Part shown: piece after piece, positions 1 to 6,753 of the stretch
Layout of the letters: the number at the start of each line of letters is the position of its first letter
Numbering within the stretch: the stretch's first letter is position 1
From: Treponema sp.
GTDB lineage: Bacteria > Spirochaetota > Spirochaetia > Treponematales > Treponemataceae
Reading direction: 5' to 3'
Length of the DNA: 44,641 bases
Assembly (NCBI GenBank): GCA_016287815.1
Contig: JAEEWW010000012.1
Coordinates: 1-44,641, forward strand
The notes under the pieces: generated by a model
The model's input: the letters and a program-made list of their open reading frames with translations, nothing else
What the model was told of the DNA's origin: nothing
The model's database searches: none
Program-made: the position numbers and the translations under genes

Positions 1-1707
1 AAGATAGCCGCGAAGGCGGGAAGGCGAATAACCGGCAGCTCCGCCTGAAGCTCTGGTTGAAATTCCTATCTGATCAAGCATTGTAATAACTGCATTTTCA
101 TCATAGCGGTATTGGTTTGAAACAATATTCTGCAGCTGGGTTTTACAGTTAGTAAGGGAAAAATCACTTAAAAACATGCCGAGATTTTTCTGCTTCTCTT
201 CTTTTTCGTCAGAAGAAAGGTATTCAAGTTCTTCAACTATTTCAGGTTTGTTCTGAGAAAGAATATTTATTTCTGCTATTGTCTGGTTATATTTTCCTAC
301 AAATTCAATAAGTGCGTTTTTTGCAGTTTCCTTATCTGGAAGAATTGTAATTGTTACAGTGTCCTTTGTTGCATTTTTTATATTTAATGTAACGTCCGGG
401 ACTACATCATCTATGGAATTATCCGGTCTGTGAATCGTAATTCCTTCGTATTTTATTTCTGCGTCAGATGCAGTAGAAACCGGATGTAAAGGACCAAATC
501 CTGAAGAAGTTTTCCGGTCATAGATTGAAACAGGGGATATAACCAGTTGTTTTGCTGTGTTTCTGTTTCTGATTACAAGAGAGGTCATTTCAGGATAATC
601 ATGTGCGTTTAACGAAACGGATGTTATGCCGGTTTTTTCATCTGTTGAAAGACTTACGTTTTCTGCCAGCTGTTCTTTACCGTCTTTTAAGCGGACAAAT
701 ATAACTTTTGCTGAATCAATCGGGTTTACAGGACCTTCAAATTCAGAGCCGGGCAGGGCGGTTTCTAACGGATCATTTGAAACAATAATTCCCTGAAATT
801 CTGCTTCGCCTGCTTCCGGTAAATCAGGAATGCTGATTGCTTCGTTTATTTCACCTGTTATGTCAGAAGTTTCATCTTCTGCTATAGTAAAATTAAGAAC
901 TCCGTCGGTCTGGTATTTTTCTGGAATATCAAGCGTAAAACCTCCGCGCGGAGGAACAATTATGCCTTTATCATTTATAAAAACTTTTGCATAGGTGATT
1001 TTTGGAAGGCCTTCCTGTTCTTCTATAGGCGAAGTTTCAGAAACTTCCTTTAATTCGCTTAGTTTTTTGCCAAATTCATTGGATTCTGATTTTACAGGTC
1101 CAAGCATATCGATGTTTTTTGCAAGAGTTAAAGCATCGTCTTTGAATTCAAGCTGGTTGTTGATTCCTGTTTTTAATGATTCGATTAATAAAGTTATTTT
1201 TCCGTTATTAGTTCCGATTGTATCTGCCTTTATCAGGTTGTTGCTGCGTCTGTTAAGGGAAGTTATAAAATCGTTTAATTTTCCGCCGTTCCAGTTAAAG
1301 TTGATTTCTTTGTCGTTTACGCGGAATGTGTATTTACCTTTTGGAACTTTAAAATCTTTTTCAAGTTCGCCGGACATAAACCTGTCTGCTGTAGCAGGAT
1401 TTATTACATCAATTTTAAAAGATTCGTATTCTGCACTTCGTGTTGCTGTTGCAGTTACACTGCGTTCATCAGTGGATTCAGTAAGTTTGTTGTTAAACGG
1501 ATTATCAAATGAATAAAGTGTTTTTGCACTGGCACGTAATGAGGACATGTTTGCATTTACGCCTCGCCATGCAGACTGCTGCCCCTTATAAGAGTCGAGA
1601 TGTTCCTGTTCTCTTGTGAGAGGAATTCTCTCGACTTTCATAAGGCTTTCAACTAAGTCGTTTGTTTTATATTTGTCTGTTACACCAGGTATGTTAATTC
1701 CGGCCAT
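1..1707 (-). CDS. fliD: Flagellar filament cap protein FliD (hook-associated protein 2), C-terminus cut by window edge
   Basis: The frame is open from an ATG at 1707 down to base 1, giving the first 569 residues; the C-terminal part lies outside the window. The N-terminus MAGINIPGVTDKYKTNDLV, followed by an amphipathic segment with 'LMKVERIPLTREQEHLDSYK', is the typical FliD D0 region that plugs the distal end of the filament. The end of the visible part (LDQIGISTRASGGAAGYSP) also fits FliD. FliD caps the growing filament and promotes flagellin assembly; in spirochaetes the filament is periplasmic. A purine-rich site (AAGGAA) precedes the ATG. It lies 30 bp downstream of flaG and is the last visible gene of the flagellin cluster. 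Identity rests on motif recognition and context. Confidence 0.9.
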   Translation of the reverse strand, partial: MAGINIPGVTDKYKTNDLVESLMKVERIPLTREQEHLDSYKGQQSAWRGVNANMSSLRASAKTLYSFDNPFNNKLTESTDERSVTATATRSAEYESFKIDVINPATADRFMSGELEKDFKVPKGKYTFRVNDKEINFNWNGGKLNDFITSLNRRSNNLIKADTIGTNNGKITLLIESLKTGINNQLEFKDDALTLAKNIDMLGPVKSESNEFGKKLSELKEVSETSPIEEQEGLPKITYAKVFINDKGIIVPPRGGFTLDIPEKYQTDGVLNFTIAEDETSDITGEINEAISIPDLPEAGEAEFQGIIVSNDPLETALPGSEFEGPVNPIDSAKVIFVRLKDGKEQLAENVSLSTDEKTGITSVSLNAHDYPEMTSLVIRNRNTAKQLVISPVSIYDRKTSSGFGPLHPVSTASDAEIKYEGITIHRPDNSIDDVVPDVTLNIKNATKDTVTITILPDKETAKNALIEFVGKYNQTIAEINILSQNKPEIVEELEYLSSDEKEEKQKNLGMFLSDFSLTNCKTQLQNIVSNQYRYDENAVITMLDQIGISTRASGGAAGYSPSRLRGYL

Positions 1708-1737
1708 AGTTTCCTTTTTCGCACAGCCAGAAACGAC

Positions 1738-2100
1738 TTAAATCATTTTATCAAATAAAAGCCCGATGGCTTTTCTGATTCTGATTTTTAGTTTTTGCAT
1801 ATCAGCAGATGGTATTTCCTTAATTACTTGATCAGTATTAGGGTCTACAATCTTTATGACAACACTGCCTAACTCGTTATTTACATTAAACTGAAGTTTT
1901 CGCCCCAGTACCATGTCAGACAGTCTTTGAAGCTGCTGTACATCTTCCTTTATATTAGCATTACTTTCGTTAATATTGTCGATAACTCTGGCTGCATCAT
2001 TTTCTAACGGTGCTGCTTTTATCATCGGCGGGGTAAGATTATAGTTCATTCGGCCTTCCGTGGCCAAAATCTGCCCTATGCTACTGTTTATTGTATTCAT
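1738..2100 (-). CDS. flaG: FlaG family flagellar protein
   Basis: A 120-residue protein whose C-terminal half matches the FlaG pattern: FNVNNELGSVVIKIVDPNTD, then QVIKEIPS and a basic amphipathic helix. FlaG proteins are small and influence filament length; their mechanism is poorly known. The frame is open 14 codons further upstream, but I chose the ATG at 2100 (MNTINSSIGQ) because a strong AGGAGG ribosome binding site lies just before it. It sits between the second flagellin and fliD, the usual position for this family. A 10-bp hairpin (2126-2151) separates it from the flagellin gene. Confidence 0.85.
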   Translation of the reverse strand: MNTINSSIGQILATEGRMNYNLTPPMIKAAPLENDAARVIDNINESNANIKEDVQQLQRLSDMVLGRKLQFNVNNELGSVVIKIVDPNTDQVIKEIPSADMQKLKIRIRKAIGLLFDKMI

Positions 2101-2125
2101 AGGTCTTTCCTCCTGAAAGAAAGGA

Positions 2126-2151
2126 ATTAGATGGGGGCGCACCCATCTAAT
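2126..2151 (-). promoter_or_regulatory. Intercistronic hairpin between flagellin and flaG
   Basis: The arms 2126-2135 and 2142-2151 are perfectly complementary (10 bp, loop of 6). No U-run follows on the minus strand, so it is not a standard intrinsic terminator. It may act as an mRNA 3'-end stabiliser, lowering flaG and fliD output relative to the abundant flagellin message. That role is inferred from its position. Confidence 0.5.
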
Positions 2152-2212
2152 CCACGTAAAAGTGTCAAAAAGACGACATCCAGAAGTCTCTTTAACGGTT
2201 CTACGATTTTTT

Positions 2213-3067
2213 TTATCTCAGTAAAGCAAGAACATTCTGTGACTGAGAGTTTGCCTGTGCAAGCATTGCTGTGCCAGACTGTGTGAGAATCTGGTTCTTT
2301 GCAAATGAAACCATTTCAGAAGCCATATCTGTATCACGGATGCGTGATTCAGCAGCCTGAAGGTTTTCTGCTGCAACATTTACGCCGTTTGCAGCCATTT
2401 CAAAGCGATTCTGGTAAGCACCAAGGTCAGCTCTCTGTTTAGAAACAGTGAGTAAAGCCTGGTCTACAGAATTAATCGCCATGTTGGCCTGTTCCGGTGA
2501 AGCGATACTGATGCCTTCTTCATTGCCCTGAGCGCCTTTAAGGCCAAGAGCTGTAGCAGTCATAGTACCGATAAATACGCGAGCGTTCTGATCTACGTTA
2601 GCTCCAATCTGGAACTGCATTACACGACCAGAAGCTGAATCAGCAGCGAAGCCACCTGTAAGGATGTTCATTCCGTTAAACTGGGCCTGACTTGCAATTC
2701 GGTCGACTTCAGATACAAGCTGTGATACTTCTACCTGAATCTGCATACGGTCTTCGTCAGAATAGATACCGTTTGAAGACTGAACAGCAAGTTCACGAAT
2801 GCGCTGAAGAATATCTGTAGTTTCCTGCAAATAACCTTCTGTTGACTGAATGAAAGAAACACCGTTAGAGATGTTTTTACTTGCCTGGTTCAAACCTCTG
2901 ATCTGACTGCGCATCTTTTCAGATACTGCAAGACCTGATGCATCGTCGCCAGCTTTATTAATACGCTCGCCGGAGCTGAGTTTTTCTATGTTTGACGAAA
3001 TCTCACTTGAAGAAATTCCAAGAGTACGATTTGCATACATAGCACTCATGTTGTGATTAATAACCAT
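2213..3067 (-). CDS. flaB: Flagellin, FlaB-type core filament protein (second copy, flaB3-like by position)
   Basis: This 284-residue protein has conserved flagellin ends: the N-terminal [17 protein letters not shown] with [20 protein letters not shown], and the C-terminal [20 protein letters not shown] and [15 protein letters not shown]. These ends form the coiled-coil D0/D1 core of the filament; the central variable region is very short, as in spirochaete FlaB proteins. The ATG at 3067 follows a GGAGGG site. It lies 306 bp downstream of another FlaB gene and upstream of flaG and fliD, an order resembling the flaB1-flaB3-fliD region of Treponema pallidum (from memory of that genome). Numbering within the FlaB family would need a tree. 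Confidence 0.95.
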   Translation of the reverse strand: MVINHNMSAMYANRTLGISSSEISSNIEKLSSGERINKAGDDASGLAVSEKMRSQIRGLNQASKNISNGVSFIQSTEGYLQETTDILQRIRELAVQSSNGIYSDEDRMQIQVEVSQLVSEVDRIASQAQFNGMNILTGGFAADSASGRVMQFQIGANVDQNARVFIGTMTATALGLKGAQGNEEGISIASPEQANMAINSVDQALLTVSKQRADLGAYQNRFEMAANGVNVAAENLQAAESRIRDTDMASEMVSFAKNQILTQSGTAMLAQANSQSQNVLALLR

Positions 3068-3171
3068 AATTTACCCTCCATGTTGAAAAACCTAAGCATC
3101 ATGCAAAGGTTCCTGAGTGTGCGGGCTGCTATCGGTTATTGCGCCCCCGAAGCAGTTTCAGACCCTTACCG

Positions 3172-3215
3172 CAGGGATTGTAAGCCGTAAAATTACAAAC
3201 AGCTGACAATCCCTG
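3172..3215 (-). promoter_or_regulatory. Inverted repeat in the spacer between the two flagellin genes
   Basis: The 306-bp spacer 3068-3373 holds no convincing gene. Bases 3172-3181 and 3206-3215 are a perfect 10-bp inverted repeat with a 24-base interior. A competing pairing (about 3179-3184 with 3193-3198) overlaps the outer arm, so two mutually exclusive folds are possible. It lies about 105-150 nt upstream of the second flagellin start and could be part of its leader. Function unknown. Confidence 0.4.
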
Positions 3216-3330
3216 AGGTCACAACTCACATGGAAGATAAAATTTTCAAAGATCGAAGCACGTCTGAAAGCGTGCGTAAAATACATACTTGTTAGGGGAG
3301 AGTAGAACGATGATGCAGAAAGCCCCGCTA

Positions 3331-3359
3331 GTAAGGTGTGTGCAAAGCACACACCTTAC
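3331..3359 (-). terminator. Strong hairpin after the first flagellin gene, no U-tract
   Basis: Arms 3331-3343 and 3347-3359 form a perfect 13-bp stem closed by a 3-base loop, 14 bp beyond the stop of the upstream flagellin. On the minus strand no U-run follows, so it is either a Rho-independent-like terminator lacking its U-tract or, more probably, a stem that protects the 3' end of a highly expressed flagellin mRNA. The sequence is directly visible; the role is inferred. Confidence 0.6.
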
Positions 3360-3373
3360 ACAAGTATAATACA

Positions 3374-4234
3374 CTATCTCAGTAAAGACAAGACATTCTG
3401 AGACTGAGTATTTGCCTGAGCAAGCATTGCAGTGCCTGACTGCTGGAGGACTGAATTCTTTGTGAATTCAACCATCTGCTTAGCCATGTCTGTATCACGA
3501 ATACGTGATTCAGAAGCCTGCATGTTTTCTGCAGCAATGTTCAAGCCTTTCTGTGTCTGTTCAAGACGGTTCTGGTAAGCACCAAGATCTGCGCGCTGTT
3601 TGTTGATGCGCTGCAAAGCCTGATCCAGTGTACCGATTGCGAGGTTGGCATCATCCGGAGTCATAAGAGAAAGCTTGTCTTCTGTACCAATTTCACGGAT
3701 TCCAAGAGCATCAGCTGTCATTGTTCCAATGAATACCTGAACTCTCTGATCCATGTTAGCTCCGATATGGAACCACATTGATGCAGTTACAGCGTTTTCA
3801 CCATTTGACTGAGCGAAACGACCTGTCAACATATTCATACCATTGAACTGAGCTGAGCTTGCGATGCGGTCAACTTCAGATACAAGGGCAGATACTTCAA
3901 CCTGAATCTGCATGCGGTCTTCATCAGAATAAATTCCGTTAGAAGCCTGAACTGCAAGTTCACGGATACGCTGAATGATATCAGTTGTTTCCTGAAGGTA
4001 TCCTTCAGTTGTCTGAATGAAGCTGATGCCGTTCTGTGTGTTTACAGAAGCCTGATTCAAGCCTCTGATCTGAGCACGCATTTTTTCAGAAACTGCAAGA
4101 CCGGAAGCATCATCACCTGCGCGATTAATTCTTTCGCCGGATGATAATTTTTCCATATCCTTCATCTGGTTGATACCTGTTACGCCCAAAGTACGATTGG
4201 CGAACATTGCTGACATGTTGTGATTGATAACCAT
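3374..4234 (-). CDS. flaB: Flagellin, FlaB-type core filament protein (first copy, flaB1-like by position)
   Basis: This 286-residue flagellin has the N-terminal [18 protein letters not shown], the [19 protein letters not shown] block and the C-terminal [20 protein letters not shown] with [15 protein letters not shown]. It is clearly paralogous to the next gene downstream; the main differences are in the short middle region. It would polymerise into the core of the periplasmic filament. The ATG at 4234 is preceded by AAGGAGG. The gene is first in the cluster and lies behind a sigma28-like promoter (4367-4394) and a leader of about 125 nt that is rich in GGA triplets and holds an 11-bp hairpin, which suggests control of translation. 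Confidence 0.95.
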   Translation of the reverse strand: MVINHNMSAMFANRTLGVTGINQMKDMEKLSSGERINRAGDDASGLAVSEKMRAQIRGLNQASVNTQNGISFIQTTEGYLQETTDIIQRIRELAVQASNGIYSDEDRMQIQVEVSALVSEVDRIASSAQFNGMNMLTGRFAQSNGENAVTASMWFHIGANMDQRVQVFIGTMTADALGIREIGTEDKLSLMTPDDANLAIGTLDQALQRINKQRADLGAYQNRLEQTQKGLNIAAENMQASESRIRDTDMAKQMVEFTKNSVLQQSGTAMLAQANTQSQNVLSLLR

Positions 4235-4288
4235 AATATTCCTCCTTGGAATATATTTTTTTGTAAGACAGCGTCCATGCCATCTCCG

Positions 4289-4325
4289 CAGGAGTTATTC
4301 CCGGGATAAATCCCAATAGTTCCTG
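4289..4325 (-). promoter_or_regulatory. Hairpin in the flagellin 5' leader, possible CsrA/FliW-type target
   Basis: Arms 4289-4299 and 4315-4325 pair over 11 bp (two G-U pairs) around a 15-base loop that holds GGGA and its partner TCCC. The transcribed leader between the promoter and the ATG at 4234 contains nine GGA triplets in about 126 nt, including one in the hairpin loop and two in the ribosome binding site. CsrA binds GGA in hairpin loops and represses flagellin translation in Bacillus and some spirochaetes; its use here is inference. Confidence 0.45.
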
Positions 4326-4366
4326 CTTGATATCCTGAAAACTGGTTTCTTAGATATCCAATCTTA

Positions 4367-4394
4367 TTTTCGGAAGGAGGGTTTATAAACTTTA
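4367..4394 (-). promoter_or_regulatory. Sigma28 (FliA)-type promoter of the flagellin gene
   Basis: Reading the minus strand, TAAAGTTT at 4394-4387 is identical to the sigma28 -35 consensus. TCCGAAAA at 4374-4367 matches six of eight positions of the -10 consensus GCCGATAA. The spacer is 12 nt (canonical 11). Transcription would start near 4360, giving a leader of about 125 nt. Confidence 0.7.
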
Positions 4395-4445
4395 ATGTTT
4401 TTTTTGAAAAAAATGAAAATTTTTATTTTTTTTCTTAAATTTTTG

Positions 4446-4482
4446 CAAAAAAAAATCCGGCACGTTTATTTGTGCCGGATTT
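4446..4482 (-). terminator. Intrinsic terminator of the rdgB end of the nrd cluster
   Basis: On the minus strand an 11-bp GC-containing stem (arms 4472-4482 and 4453-4463, loop 8) is followed by a run of nine U. It begins 6 bp after the rdgB stop and insulates the flagellin promoter from upstream transcription. Confidence 0.85.
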
Positions 4483-4487
4483 ATATC

Positions 4488-5153
4488 TTAATTTTTCTTG
4501 AAATATTCGTATATTAACATCTTTAAGTATTCAGTTGCTTTTCCACGGTGAGAAATCCTGTTTTTTTCTTCAGCTGAAATTTGTGCAACCGTTTGATTGT
4601 ACTGAGGTAAAAAGATTATAGGATCATAACCAAAACCTCCTGTTCCGGCTTTGTCTTTTATATCTTTTATAAGAGTACCTTCAAATGTTTCCTGTACAAC
4701 AAAGAATTTATCCGGATTTACAAGGAATACCATTGAACATGCATAATGACAGGAACGTTCTCCATTTGCAAAATGTGTTGTATCTATTCCGCCTTTTTTT
4801 AAGGCATCATTTGTCTGCTGAATAAGAAAAACATTCTGTTCTTCCTGACTGATTCTTTTTCCGTCTGGTCTTCCTTTTGGAAATTCAGGACCAGCGTAGC
4901 GTGCTGAATAAACGCCAGGAATTCCTCCAAGTGCATCTACACAAATTCCTGAATCATCGGCTATTACTGGGGAGTGAACGATATTCCACAATGTTCTTGC
5001 CTTTATGAGGCTGTTTTCATAAAAAGTTGTACCTGTTTCTATAGGATCAAACTCTATGCCTTCATCATCCGGAGTTACGATTTCAAAATCACTTAAAATC
5101 TGTGATAACTCTCTTTTTTTGTTTTTGTTTCCGCTTGCAAGATAAATTTTCAT
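4488..5153 (-). CDS. rdgB: Non-canonical purine NTP pyrophosphatase (XTP/dITP diphosphatase, RdgB/HAM1)
   Basis: This 221-residue protein hydrolyses dITP, XTP and related deaminated purine nucleotides to the monophosphate plus pyrophosphate, keeping them out of DNA and RNA. Visible family marks are the N-terminal substrate loop MKIYLASGNKNKKREL, the DDSGICVDALGGIPGVYSAR block, and SHRGKA near the C-terminus. The frame extends 12 codons upstream to a TTG, but the ATG at 5153 aligns with the family N-terminus. No good ribosome binding site is visible before it. It is the last gene of the run that starts with nrdR, 110 bp after nrdG, and is closed by a clear terminator. Confidence 0.93.
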   Translation of the reverse strand: MKIYLASGNKNKKRELSQILSDFEIVTPDDEGIEFDPIETGTTFYENSLIKARTLWNIVHSPVIADDSGICVDALGGIPGVYSARYAGPEFPKGRPDGKRISQEEQNVFLIQQTNDALKKGGIDTTHFANGERSCHYACSMVFLVNPDKFFVVQETFEGTLIKDIKDKAGTGGFGYDPIIFLPQYNQTVAQISAEEKNRISHRGKATEYLKMLIYEYFKKN

Positions 5154-5263
5154 GCAGTTAATAATAGCGAATGTTAATGTTTTAGGCAACGTTTTGAAGA
5201 TTCCCTTAAGATTCCCTGTTTTGCAGGTTCCCGCGTTGACTTATGTCTCCCTGCCTTTGAGGC

Positions 5264-6007
5264 CTACCTTAATGCAGCTCCCGGAATTAGTGTTTTTGCA
5301 TAATCAACAAGTTCTTTTATGTCGCCGTCAAGATACGGGATAATTTCGTTATAATCAGGATTCAGGCAGTTTTCATTTCTGAACTGAGCAAACTGCCATG
5401 AAGCATCCTTTGGAAGAAGTTCTGCTATGTTTTTTATATCTTCTTTTGTAATCAGCGAAGGTACTAAGACTGTTCTGAATTCACGTTCCTGCGGCGGATA
5501 TGCAGAAATTAAGTCAACGCTTTTTCTTAAAACTTCATGAAAATCGATTTTTGTTAAAGAATCTTTTTCCAGTAAAAGCGAATACTTTTGCGGGCTTGTC
5601 TTTATGTCCATTGCTATAAAATCAGGTTTTGTTTCTGGATTCGCGATAAGTTTTTCAAGTAAATCCGGTAGAGTTCCGTTTGTATCAAGTTTTACCTTTA
5701 GATTTAATTTTTTTGCTGCCCGTATCAAATGCGGAGTAGCGGGATTTAAAAGTGCTTCTCCGCCGCTTATTACAAAGCCTGTAAGGACTTTTTGCCGCTT
5801 TTCAAGATGATCAGTAATTTCTTTTATTGAACAAAGATTTTCTGCAGGTTCGCAATTTAAAACAAGGTTTGTATTATAGCAGTACGGACAGCGCAAGTTG
5901 CATCCTTCAAGAAAAACAGTACTTGCAACTCTTCCTGGAAAATCTACAAGGGTAGTTTTTATTAAAACTCCACGAGGTTTATTTAATTGTTCTTCTGTTA
6001 AATCCAT
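5264..6007 (-). CDS. nrdG: Anaerobic ribonucleoside-triphosphate reductase activating protein (radical SAM)
   Basis: This 247-residue radical SAM enzyme has the cluster-binding motif C36-x3-C40-x2-C43 (GCNLRCPYCYN) and the N-terminal segment KTTLVDFPGRVASTVFLEGC typical of NrdG-type activases. It would cleave S-adenosylmethionine and place the glycyl radical on the class III reductase. Here the target glycine is predicted to lie on the separate small protein encoded just upstream (6106-6636), not on NrdD. The ATG at 6007 has a weak AGG site before it. A full intrinsic terminator (6053-6084) stands between that small gene and nrdG, so nrdG is expressed by read-through or from its own promoter. 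Confidence 0.9.
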   Translation of the reverse strand: MDLTEEQLNKPRGVLIKTTLVDFPGRVASTVFLEGCNLRCPYCYNTNLVLNCEPAENLCSIKEITDHLEKRQKVLTGFVISGGEALLNPATPHLIRAAKKLNLKVKLDTNGTLPDLLEKLIANPETKPDFIAMDIKTSPQKYSLLLEKDSLTKIDFHEVLRKSVDLISAYPPQEREFRTVLVPSLITKEDIKNIAELLPKDASWQFAQFRNENCLNPDYNEIIPYLDGDIKELVDYAKTLIPGAALR

Positions 6008-6052
6008 TTTCTAACCTGTCTTTTTGAATCCTTTTATGGTGATTTTACGGCA

Positions 6053-6084
6053 AAAAAAAACAAGGCTGGAAAACCAACCTTGTT
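6053..6084 (-). terminator. Intrinsic terminator upstream of nrdG
   Basis: Arms 6074-6084 and 6059-6069 form an 11-bp stem (one G-U) with a 4-base loop; a U-run of about eight or more follows on the minus strand. It lies after the glycyl radical/glutaredoxin gene and before nrdG, so it would lower nrdG expression relative to the genes upstream. Confidence 0.85.
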
Positions 6085-6105
6085 GTATAAGATTAAAAAT
6101 TTCTG

Positions 6106-6636
6106 TTATACGGCAGCGGCTACCGGTTCAAAAATTGCAGTAAGTTCTTCTACGTTGTGTGCTCTTGCAACTTCTTCATTATTTGAATTGTAAACGATTA
6201 CAGTTGGTGCTGCAAAAACACCTTTGCTTGCTGCTTTTGAAAGACCTTCTGTTGTGTCTACGTCAATTTTTTCGCCTGCAGCATTAAGGTCTGCAATATA
6301 TGCCTTTACCGGCGGGCAGTTAGGGCATGTCTGGCGATAGTAGAATTCGTAGTGAAGGGCACTTTCAGAAACTGCTTCTGCCTTTACTTCTTCTTTTTCT
6401 TCAGAAATAGTCTGTTCGCTGGTTCTGTGGCACTGACTGTCTTCCAGTGTAAACATTTTGCGCTGTTTAAACTCATCAGCCTTTCCACGGTTCCAGTTAC
6501 GTACTGCACGATAGTAGCCTACAATTCTGGCATAAACTTCTGTTTCTTTGCCATGGACGTTATTGAGGGCTTCTTTTGTAGCTTTTATTTCTGCATCAAT
6601 TTCTTCTAAGGTACGTTTCGTTGTAATTCCTTCCAT
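6106..6636 (-). CDS. Stand-alone glycyl radical domain of class III ribonucleotide reductase fused to a glutaredoxin-like domain
   Basis: A 176-residue two-domain protein. Residues about 32-62 (ETEVYARIVGYYRAVRNWN, then GKADEFKQRK) match the C-terminal glycyl radical segment of NrdD proteins, with Gly40 in R-I-V-G-Y-Y as the expected radical site. Residues about 63-93 are an acidic linker. Residues about 95-176 look like a glutaredoxin/thioredoxin fold: the redox motif C104-P-N-C107 and a cis-proline-like site at FAAPTV (Pro144). The NrdD protein encoded upstream lacks the glycyl radical motif, so this protein probably supplies radical and electrons in trans. It has its own GGGAGGA site and its own NrdR box pair in the 117-bp spacer. 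Domain identities are from motifs; the trans-complementation model is inference. Confidence 0.85.
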   Translation of the reverse strand: MEGITTKRTLEEIDAEIKATKEALNNVHGKETEVYARIVGYYRAVRNWNRGKADEFKQRKMFTLEDSQCHRTSEQTISEEKEEVKAEAVSESALHYEFYYRQTCPNCPPVKAYIADLNAAGEKIDVDTTEGLSKAASKGVFAAPTVIVYNSNNEEVARAHNVEELTAIFEPVAAAV

Positions 6637-6676
6637 AATTTTAATTTTCCTCCCACAGAAAATAAGGTTTTTCTAC

Positions 6677-6732
6677 CGCTAAATATAGCGTTGTTTATAA
6701 CTATTTACAATAGTTTAACACTATATTTATGT
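6677..6732 (-). promoter_or_regulatory. Pair of NrdR boxes before the glycyl radical/glutaredoxin gene
   Basis: Two 16-bp AT-centred boxes with half-sites resembling the NrdR consensus (ACAC-AT-rich-GTGT) lie at 6677-6692 (CGCTAAATATAGCGTT) and 6717-6732 (AACACTATATTTATGT). Their starts are 40 bp apart, about four helical turns. They sit between nrdD and the downstream gene, implying a second NrdR-controlled promoter inside the cluster. Confidence 0.7.
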
Positions 6733-6753
6733 TCGGTCGAAAGATTAATTTTC

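Noticed and set aside
3129..3136. ACCGATAG on the minus strand, resembling a sigma28 -10 element for the second flagellin
   Set aside because: No TAAA-type -35 lies 15-16 bases upstream; the closest GAAA is 19 bases away.
3158..3352. 64-codon minus-strand frame between the flagellins
   Set aside because: It overlaps the strong 13-bp hairpin and leader repeats, and its composition is not protein-like.
6637..6753. nrdD and the glycyl radical gene as one gene broken by a frameshift
   Set aside because: The 117-bp spacer contains a ribosome binding site and two NrdR boxes, and the downstream part is fused to a complete redox domain.
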